Shown: piece after piece, positions 39,001-43,340 of the stretch
Numbering within the stretch: position 1 is the stretch's first letter
How the letters are laid out: each line of letters starts with the position of its first letter
Virus record (IMG/VR): IMGVR_UViG_3300033153_004362
Span: 1 to 43,340 of that record
Strand: one strand, 5' to 3'
Length of the DNA: 43,340 nucleotides
Source: a virus
Made by a program: the position numbers and the translations under genes
The notes under the pieces: model-generated
Database searches by the model: none
Told to the model about the DNA's origin: nothing
What the model saw: only the letters and a program-made list of their open reading frames with translations

Positions 39001-40406
39001 CCAGCGACCTTTACAAACAGGCGGCAAGGGCTGGGCTCGGATTCAGCACTCATAGAGGTGCAGGACGTAGAGCCGCTGAAGCCCTAGGTCGGGAATTGGT
39101 GAAGCCAAGGACGAGGGGTGAGTCAATCCTCCGCACGGTCAAGCATCCGATAGAGGCGCTCCAGAGGTTCACCCAGCCCTTTGAGGAGGCCGCAAGGTTC
39201 GCCGAGTTTGTGAGAGCTAAGGGAGCGGGGGCTGATGACATCCGTGCATTCATGGCCCAGCAGGACGTGACGGTGAACTTCCAAGAGTCCGGTGCTCATG
39301 CGGCGATGCAAGCGATGAACGCCATGACGCCGTTTATGAACCCAGGCATCCAGTCACTCGACCGAGCATTCAAGGCCGCGAAGGATCATCCGAAGAGGCT
39401 GGTGGCAATGGGTCTAGCTTCTATCACAGTCCCGTCAGTCTTGCTTTGGGCCGCAAGCCGTGGCGACGAAGAGGTGACGCAGTACAGGAAGAGCAGAAGT
39501 GGTCTGCTCAACTGGTTCATCAGAGTTCCGAGTTCCGTGCCTGGGGTAGGGGGTGAGGTTCTGAAGCTCAAGAAACCCTTCCTCTACGGGCAGGTTTTCG
39601 GTACAGGTGTGGAGGCGATTCTGGATGCGGTCGCCGAGAAAGATCCCGGGGCTATGGACCGCTGGGCTGAAGGGGTGCGGGACCAGTCGGGCGTCAACAT
39701 GGTCCCCCAGGCTCTTCAGATCCCGCTGGCAATGTCGAGGAATAAGGTCCCACTGTTTGACACACCCATCGAGAGCCAACAGACCCGTGATATGCCGCCC
39801 ACCCACAGACGGACGCCGTTCACTGGATCGACCGCACTAGCGATAGGTGAGGAGACGGGAAAGATTCCGGGCGTGGGTCAGTTCCTTAGTCCTGGCAGGA
39901 TCGAGTTCCTCGTCGGCCAGATCACCGGCACGCTCGGCTCCAGGCTTTTGGACGTGAGTGATTTCGTCATCGACGAGGTGAGAGCCGGTCAGCCAGGAGC
40001 GGCTTCTAAGCCCGCCAGAGAGTTGGCTGAGATCCCCGGAATGAGCCGGTTCGTCCAACGTCAGGCGACGACCTCGGTAGAACCCGTACAGGCTTTCTAC
40101 GAAGAGTTCCATCGCCTTGGTGAGTTGACCCGTGGCTTCAGGGACGACCTGAAGAACAACCCCAGAAGGGCCACGGAGACGCTGACAGAGCGTTCTGAGG
40201 ATCTTGCATTGTTCAAGATCTATGACAGCGTGAACGGCAATATGTCGGCGATGCGCCAAGCGATCATCAGACTAGAGAAAGTTCCTGATACGATTTTGAG
40301 CAGGGAGGACAAATTGGAGCGGAAGAAGCAGTACACTGCGGCCATCATTGCCTACGCAGAACAGGCGAGAGAAGCTGCCGACAAGTTCCGGGACAAGGGC
40401 AAATGA
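36027..40406 (+). CDS. Large internal virion protein (1459 residues, LPD38-like region)
   Basis: Starts at GTG 36027 (GAGGGG upstream), overlapping the previous gene by eight bases. The N-terminus carries two similar 'EEDLRAFLEGG/EEELRAHLAGP' helices. Residues about 280-430 hold two related segments, PALAPELTEKGNLRHVL and PSLVPELTEKGTLSQIL, an internal duplication. The C-terminal half (GGVTLDPGFVIDNAWRDSFD; FTQPFEEAARFAEFVRAKG; PFMNPGIQSLDRAFKAAKDH) looks like the LPD38 domain of large polyvalent phage proteins. A TM-like stretch follows (LVAMGLASITVPSVLLWAAS). No lysozyme or protease motif seen. Likely the main ejection protein forming or filling the DNA channel. Confidence 0.65.
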   Translation: MVNEEDLRAFLEGGPPSQPTEEELRAHLAGPQEEPPEDKKRIAPGVRLLQGLLGMSRLVVGSGEEPRRRVGPGGPEAGERPAWARVPGEKVAELYGALEERQPRPEFEALEIGSVGELATSLGRNIPALAAEGVEMIPGLVAAEASLVKAFPSLAAKAPAAKGFMDIRGGLARAGQRAKHGAGLGEAYALLSGEAVEHPEALVIDPLLFAGLEPVAGAFGDVVMSGTRAARGVGRTEGVPSTLRSLLSPREVPADAAVGRDIAEALAIRSAEPGSGVAGQAARPALAPELTEKGNLRHVLRGTDRADLGEAGAQLGRALEDEAHAANLAVELEQLARQQRVGSVVAPEFQPEIPGFVPRPGEGVAGAAARPSLVPELTEKGTLSQILKGGERAELRGAGEDLSAKLAEEAQQAGLTSDLARFTEVAEREAAAAERLATEAPVDLLAEPPKVPAAEVFKTSEEALGKLADVDGRIGNLSIDELSPQETLSGLNVGQASPELTTLLAERDEVLRQIYRAGKGGYISNRALMALGRGSAGAVIGGTTGRTPEERATNAALMGLGFVAGPGMLRRIMTRPESLSDLPAHSQAIQERIGTGGRPRESLGEMVKNAYFNIVSRSAPFRWLEKDIGRPLTTTESVDAAARSAQGSNRRASAFMEYGPARLGEAGEWIPTGTPGISQITDLVEGDVAGLTRYQLAQRTLELAPRGVKTGITPADALAEVRGASPQMEQAHRAMVEFDQAILDYAAEAGLFGPGEVEAMKMLGEHYIHLGRAFDVGGLPSGRTKAGIFKRLTPEGSTRLILDPFISRLDRTLRIVAAADRQRVGLRLLNLVEKFPERMKGVAELDTTQRAARKASHFGERLRAAALEEGVDIPAGVAEGLAERLGSKALTVADGTILVNRGGVPIRLKVEPQLFAAMQAVGPRDVGGLVRLASGLSSTFKGGVTLDPGFVIDNAWRDSFDAALQSTYGFRPFLDSAKGLVESINARWLKNPSDLYKQAARAGLGFSTHRGAGRRAAEALGRELVKPRTRGESILRTVKHPIEALQRFTQPFEEAARFAEFVRAKGAGADDIRAFMAQQDVTVNFQESGAHAAMQAMNAMTPFMNPGIQSLDRAFKAAKDHPKRLVAMGLASITVPSVLLWAASRGDEEVTQYRKSRSGLLNWFIRVPSSVPGVGGEVLKLKKPFLYGQVFGTGVEAILDAVAEKDPGAMDRWAEGVRDQSGVNMVPQALQIPLAMSRNKVPLFDTPIESQQTRDMPPTHRRTPFTGSTALAIGEETGKIPGVGQFLSPGRIEFLVGQITGTLGSRLLDVSDFVIDEVRAGQPGAASKPARELAEIPGMSRFVQRQATTSVEPVQAFYEEFHRLGELTRGFRDDLKNNPRRATETLTERSEDLALFKIYDSVNGNMSAMRQAIIRLEKVPDTILSREDKLERKKQYTAAIIAYAEQAREAADKFRDKGK

Positions 40407-40609
40407 GCAAACCAGCCACCCGCCCACTGCCCCCGCCAGCCGACGCGCCTGCTCCTCTTTCGGCAGCAATAACCCAGGCGTGGATCCTCGTGAATGACCT
40501 CAGGGGGTACGTTCAGGACAACGCTCCTCCCAAGGAAAGGAAGAGCCGTGCAGAGCGAAAAGCCGACAGAGTCCTTACACTTTCCACGGATCAAGATCGT
40601 GGCCCTTGA
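40403..40609 (+). CDS. Small hypothetical protein of lysis cassette
   Basis: A 68-residue protein, Pro/Ala-rich N-terminus then AAITQAWILVNDLRGYVQDN and a basic tail (KERKSRAERKADRVL). It overlaps the large gene (ATGA) and the next gene. No TM segment, so not a holin by itself. Confidence 0.55.
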   Translation: MSKPATRPLPPPADAPAPLSAAITQAWILVNDLRGYVQDNAPPKERKSRAERKADRVLTLSTDQDRGP

Positions 40610-40874
40610 GGAACAGATCGCCGACTTGACCAACGCGCTCGGCGCTGTCCGAGAAGACCTCAAGGCAGCGAAGCTCAACGGCAGAGGCCGCTGGGAGCCG
40701 TTCTGGAGGGTCTTGGGCATCGTGGTCATGCCGGTCATCATCATCGTTGCTGCTTGGATGTTGAGCCTGAACACCCGGGTCGTTCGGGTTGAGGAGGCGC
40801 TCTCGTCCCCCCACATCATCGAGCTACTGGGCGACCACGAGACTCGCATCCGAGCCCTTGAGAGGAGTCGTTAA
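40548..40874 (+). CDS. Single-TM holin- or spanin-like protein, GTG start
   Basis: A 108-residue protein from GTG 40548 (AAGGAAAGG upstream); an ATG at 40494 in frame would add 18 residues. A charged helix (EEQIADLTNALGAVREDLKA) is followed by one TM segment VLGIVVMPVIIIVAAWML (about 63-80) and a polar tail. One TM with a coiled coil fits small phage membrane proteins of lysis cassettes. It stands right before the DUF5675 gene. Confidence 0.55.
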   Translation: MQSEKPTESLHFPRIKIVALEEQIADLTNALGAVREDLKAAKLNGRGRWEPFWRVLGIVVMPVIIIVAAWMLSLNTRVVRVEEALSSPHIIELLGDHETRIRALERSR

Positions 40875-41332
40875 TGGAAATCCTCCACGTCCGTTATGGA
40901 TTTGGGAACAAGTCTACGTTGTCCAGGCTGGTCGCCGGTGATCTGGAGATCTACGCCCTGGAAGACGAGCGCCGGGTGGTGAAGGTGCCAGGCCAAACTT
41001 GCCTCCCCATTGGCCGTTACCAGGTCAAGCTCCGCGCTGAAGGCGAGATGCACGAGAAGTACGCAAAGCGATTCCCGGACTTGCACCGGGGAATGCTCTG
41101 GCTCCAGAACGTGGCCGATTTCACCTATGCGTACTACCACATCGGGAACTGGGAGCACCAGACCAAGGGCTGTCCGTTGACGGGTGAGGTGCCTCAGATG
41201 CTCCCAGACGGGGAGTTCACCGTAGCCCGCTCGGAGCCCGCCTACCTGGCATTCTACCAGAAGGTCATAGAAGCCTTCGACGCTGGCGAGGATGTTTTCA
41301 CCACGATTACGGAGGCACAGCCTATCGGTTAA
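40874..41332 (+). CDS. DUF5675 family protein, possible lysis enzyme
   Basis: A 152-residue protein: RLVAGDLEIYALEDERRVVK, then CLPIGRYQVKL, MLWLQNVADFTYAYYHIGNW and a KGCPLTGE turn with His and Cys in positions as in L,D-transpeptidase-like folds (HxGN...GC). This order matches the DUF5675 family, found in phages in the lysis region. It may cut or modify peptidoglycan; that is inference from place and the HxGN/GC pattern. TAATG with the previous gene. Confidence 0.65.
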   Translation: MEILHVRYGFGNKSTLSRLVAGDLEIYALEDERRVVKVPGQTCLPIGRYQVKLRAEGEMHEKYAKRFPDLHRGMLWLQNVADFTYAYYHIGNWEHQTKGCPLTGEVPQMLPDGEFTVARSEPAYLAFYQKVIEAFDAGEDVFTTITEAQPIG

Positions 41333-41390
41333 GGCACGGACTCCTGGTCAGTTAGCGGTGTTCCGGCCCGTGCCGCCCTTCGGGGTTCTC
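41333..41390 (+). terminator. Hairpins after the late operon
   Basis: GGCACGG (41333-41339) pairs with CCGTGCC (41368-41374), starting at the stop codon of the DUF5675 gene; then CCC-TTCG-GGG-TTCTC (41376-41390), a tetraloop hairpin with a weak U tail. Together they may end late transcription before the early promoter. Confidence 0.45.
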
Positions 41391-41420
41391 CACCGGACGC
41401 CGCGTCCCTCCTCCTACCTA

Positions 41421-41463
41421 AAACGGAAACCCCCTTGACCGGACGTTTCCGTTCGTGTATCTT
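41421..41463 (+). promoter_or_regulatory. Early promoter with overlapping inverted repeat
   Basis: TTGACC (41435-41440), 17 bases, TATCTT (41458-41463) is a good sigma-70 promoter. AACGGAAAC (41422-41430) and GTTTCCGTT (41445-41453) form a perfect 9-bp inverted repeat that flanks the -35 box and fills the spacer, a typical operator place. It would drive the early operon from 41674 through the circle junction to about 8916. Confidence 0.65.
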
Positions 41464-41469
41464 GGATTC

Positions 41470-41673
41470 CACAACTTCCGGTCCCCGGTGGGCCTTGCGA
41501 CGTCTACCGAAAGGGTGATCGCCCGGAAACACAAGGGGGTACACAGCATGGCTGGAGACCCCAGCACCCATCGGGGACTTTTGACTATCAGGGTGGCGGC
41601 GGTAACCCTACCCGAAAGGGCGGGTGGCCTTCACAGGCTGTCAGCACCGGAGCCGTCACCCGAAGGAGGAGGC
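41470..41673 (+). promoter_or_regulatory. Structured 5' leader of the early operon
   Basis: About 200 bases between promoter and first gene. Domain 1 is closed by GTCCCCG/CGGGGAC (41481-41487 with 41572-41578) followed by TTTT. Domain 2 is a three-way junction: GGGTGGCGGC/GCCGTCACCC (41591-41600 with 41652-41661, one G-U) encloses ACCC-TA-CCC-GAAA-GGG-C-GGGT (41605-41625) and GCCT-TCAC-AGGC (41627-41638). The ribosome site AAGGAGGAGG (41663-41672) begins right after domain 2. A second GAAA-loop hairpin lies near 41505-41514. It could be a riboswitch, attenuator or antitermination RNA; no known class recognised. Confidence 0.5.
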
Positions 41674-41970
41674 ATGACCTGGCTCGTACGATACCTGCTC
41701 TACCTCGGCGCTCTGATCCTGAGCTATCCGGCGTCCTGGCTGAACCGGATCTGGTACGCACGACACCAGCCGGCCCGGTACGTCAGGGAGCACAGGACGA
41801 CGCGCTTCTGCGTGCTCTGCGGCACCCCGATGGCGAGGGACTTCAGACCGGAACGAGACGGACGGAAGCAGGGGAAGATCATAAAGATCCCTGAAGACAT
41901 CCTTGCCTGGTGGCGCTGTCCCCCTGATGACGGCTGCGGGCAATCTCAACAGGGAGAGGTGAAGCCATGA
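41674..41970 (+). CDS. Membrane-anchored zinc-ribbon protein, first early gene
   Basis: A 98-residue protein. One TM segment WLVRYLLYLGALILSYPASW at the N-terminus, then basic residues, then CVLCGTPMARDF and CPPDDGCG: four cysteines for one zinc. ATG 41674 has an excellent AAGGAGGAGG site. A longer frame from 41455 lies in the promoter and leader and is rejected. Confidence 0.6.
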   Translation: MTWLVRYLLYLGALILSYPASWLNRIWYARHQPARYVREHRTTRFCVLCGTPMARDFRPERDGRKQGKIIKIPEDILAWWRCPPDDGCGQSQQGEVKP

Positions 41971-42158
41971 ACGGCCCGGTCCACGTCTGGGACCTGTTGC
42001 TCGGGATGTTGCTCGGAGCGGCGATGATGGCGTTCGTTTGGATAGCCCATACAGCCCCTACAACGGACGTGGCGGGCCTGGAGGTAGTACGGGTCCAGTT
42101 CGACGGCTACGTCCTCACAATCGAGCGGGACGGTCCCTTGCCGGAGGTAGGGAAGTGA
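41967..42158 (+). CDS. Small single-TM protein
   Basis: A 63-residue protein: VWDLLLGMLLGAAMMAFVWI is a TM helix, followed by a short beta domain (VVRVQFDGYVLTIERDG). ATGA overlap with the previous gene, GGAGAGG upstream. Confidence 0.6.
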   Translation: MNGPVHVWDLLLGMLLGAAMMAFVWIAHTAPTTDVAGLEVVRVQFDGYVLTIERDGPLPEVGK

Positions 42159-42454
42159 GCAAGCACACGCTAACCCTGGAGATGCTGGAGTCGCTTGTTC
42201 CTCCACTGCTCGATCCGTTCCTCAAGGTGTTGAAGGAAGCGAAGCGTGTTGAGGTCAAGGTGTCAGAGTATGTCCCTGACGACCAACTCTTTGCCCTTAA
42301 TGCCGAGCAGGCTGCAACCTCCCCGTTGGGTCCCGTACCAGAGAGCGTGATGGGCCTTGTGTATTTGATCGTTCATCCGAAACAGGAAGAAATGGCAGGG
42401 CGGGTTCTTAGGGAATTGCAGAAAACCTGGCAGCCCCAGGAGCCAGACCAATGA
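42155..42454 (+). CDS. Hypothetical protein, GTG start
   Basis: A 99-residue protein with GGAGGTAGGG before GTG 42155. Two helices (LEMLESLVPPLLDPFLKVLK) and a beta segment (MGLVYLIVHPKQEEMAGRVL). Overlaps the stop of the previous gene. Not recognised. Confidence 0.6.
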   Translation: MSKHTLTLEMLESLVPPLLDPFLKVLKEAKRVEVKVSEYVPDDQLFALNAEQAATSPLGPVPESVMGLVYLIVHPKQEEMAGRVLRELQKTWQPQEPDQ

Positions 42455-42645
42455 CGACCACCGAAGACTGGCTGGAGATCTACCGGATGGCCCATACGCA
42501 GGGGTTCACTGCGATCAGGCGAACCATTGAACTGGTCGAGATTCGGCCCCCGCTATTTGAGCCCGGCGACGACGTTTACATCCTGAACCCATCTCAGGCG
42601 CGGACGTTCCTTGAGGGAATGAAGGATGACCCCGTTGGTCACTGA
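42451..42645 (+). CDS. Small hypothetical protein
   Basis: A 64-residue protein, MTTTEDWLEIYRMAHTQGFT, then a Pro-rich turn and YILNPSQARTFLEGM. ATGA overlap with the previous gene; its last 20 bases overlap the next gene. Confidence 0.55.
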   Translation: MTTTEDWLEIYRMAHTQGFTAIRRTIELVEIRPPLFEPGDDVYILNPSQARTFLEGMKDDPVGH

Positions 42646-42898
42646 ACGCTCCTTCGGCTCCCGGCTGCTAGCGGCCTACAAGGTCTTGCACCCAGGCAAG
42701 AACCTGACGCGAGGCCCACAGGTCTGGTTGAGAAGGATTATGAGCCAACAGACGCACCTGAAACCATCGAAAGCTACAGTCTCAAGGTGGGTCAACGGCA
42801 CGAGAAAGCCCTGGACCGAGGCGTGGCAAACGCTGGACCGGCTGGAGGACGATGCCCGGCTGACGCTGGGAAGACAGATGAGGGAGTTAGACCGATGA
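42626..42898 (+). CDS. Small helix-turn-helix-like DNA-binding protein
   Basis: A 90-residue protein. PSKATVSRWVNGTRKPWTEA followed by WQTLDRLE has the XRE/Cro recognition-helix pattern (..tvSrW..G.r.P....L..l), preceded by basic helices. It may bind the palindromic operators of this phage. GGAATGAAGG precedes the ATG. Confidence 0.55.
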   Translation: MTPLVTERSFGSRLLAAYKVLHPGKNLTRGPQVWLRRIMSQQTHLKPSKATVSRWVNGTRKPWTEAWQTLDRLEDDARLTLGRQMRELDR

Positions 42899-43176
42899 AG
42901 ATTGACGGAGATTCTGTGGTTACGGGGAAGCATCTCAAGACGGAGAATAGTATCTCGTTCTCTCTGACCACGGGCATATGCTCTGCCTGCGGAAAAGAGT
43001 TTGAGCGAAAGACCAGCGAGTGGGCTGACCGTTGCCCCGACTGCAATCATTGTCCTGAATGTGAGAGTGGTTTCATTGTGAGCTACAAGCTGGTTGGGGA
43101 GCACATCACCTCCACCAGATGTCTCACCTGCCTCCACTTCTGGAAGACGGATGACCGCACGAAAGACGACCGATGA
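42895..43176 (+). CDS. Zinc-ribbon protein with several Cys pairs
   Basis: A 93-residue protein with CSACGKEF, CPDCNHCPECESG and later TRCLTCLHFW, that is at least four Cys-x2-Cys pairs, enough for two zinc sites. Such proteins may bind nucleic acid or host RNA polymerase; nothing decides. ATG overlaps the previous stop (ATGA). Confidence 0.65.
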   Translation: MKIDGDSVVTGKHLKTENSISFSLTTGICSACGKEFERKTSEWADRCPDCNHCPECESGFIVSYKLVGEHITSTRCLTCLHFWKTDDRTKDDR

Positions 43177-43313
43177 GGACCAAACGCAAGCCGGATAGGC
43201 GCAAGGAAAAGGTCGCCTGGAAGAGACCAAGGACCACCGACCTCCGTGACGGCACGAGGGTCTACAAGGAACGCCGCTACCACCAACGCAGGAAAACTGA
43301 CCAGGAGAAGTGA
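43173..43313 (+). CDS. Small strongly basic protein
   Basis: A 46-residue ORF, MRTKRKPDRRKEKVAWKRPR then TTDLRDGTRVYKERRYHQRR and KTDQEK, with about half of residues Arg or Lys. ATGA overlap with the gene before and a one-base gap to the Gam-like gene after (across the circle junction). Likely binds DNA or RNA by charge. Its end is repeated at 1-87. Confidence 0.6.
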   Translation: MRTKRKPDRRKEKVAWKRPRTTDLRDGTRVYKERRYHQRRKTDQEK

Positions 43314-43340
43314 GATGGAGAAACCGGAAATCATCCAACA
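43227..43340. repeat. Direct terminal repeat, right copy
   Basis: Exact copy of 1-114. It also contains the first 26 bases of the Gam-like gene (ATG 43315). Confidence 0.95.

Noticed and set aside
1-43340. CRISPR array, insertion sequence, integrase or DNA polymerase
   Set aside because: No regularly spaced repeat-spacer pattern, no transposase or integrase motifs, and no polymerase motifs were found in any of the long frames.

Overview
This window looks like the complete genome of a short-tailed (podovirus-like) double-stranded DNA phage of about 43.2 kb. The first 114 bases are repeated exactly at the end (1-114 = 43227-43340). The window is therefore a circular or circularly permuted genome, or one with a short terminal repeat, opened inside a replication operon. 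The sequence is GC-rich, nearly every gene has a strong AGGAG-type ribosome binding site, and start/stop overlaps (ATGA, TGATG) are common, so the host is a bacterium with ordinary Shine-Dalgarno translation; it cannot be named from the sequence. There is a terminase, portal, capsid and ejection-type proteins, but I see no tape measure, sheath, tail assembly chaperones, integrase, DNA polymerase or phage RNA polymerase.

Layout. (1) Early/replication operon, plus strand, from a promoter at 41435-41463 with a structured leader, through 41674-43313 and across the circle junction to about 8916: small zinc-ribbon and membrane proteins, a Gam-like nuclease inhibitor, an NGO0469-type protein, a DUF1376-type replication protein that carries candidate origin iterons inside its gene, a DnaB-like helicase, a papain-like hydrolase, a RuvC-like resolvase, a DUF968/HNH-like protein and many small unknowns. 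Two homing endonuclease genes of different families (GIY-YIG at 2023-2328, NUMOD4/HNH at 5687-6187) sit in this operon, each behind its own copy of the same structured RNA. (2) A leftward operon, 13784 down to 8897, of about 17 small unknown genes, several of them tiny and overlapping by ATGA. (3) A non-coding control region at about 13785-14924 with palindromic operators, a strand-composition switch, a DnaA-box-like 9-mer inside a near-consensus promoter and a possible approximately 75-nt RNA, followed at 14969-15099 by a cloverleaf-like RNA fold. (4) Late operon, plus strand, 15119-41332: SWIM-type protein, terminase small subunit, GroES-like co-chaperonin, terminase large subunit, a portal that seems fused to a scaffold, major capsid protein, a beta-helix protein, a fibre/spike with head-type repeats, adaptor and nozzle-like proteins, four large ejection-type proteins including a 1459-residue one, then a lysis cassette.

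The strongest new lead is the pair of endonuclease elements. Both begin exactly at a TAG stop codon, both fold into the same three-helix pseudoknot with compensating base changes, both end in a U-run, and they carry unrelated nucleases. Other leads are the in-gene iterons, the portal-scaffold fusion, the cloverleaf RNA before the packaging genes and the structured early leader. All function calls are from motif recognition by eye; no database search was possible.
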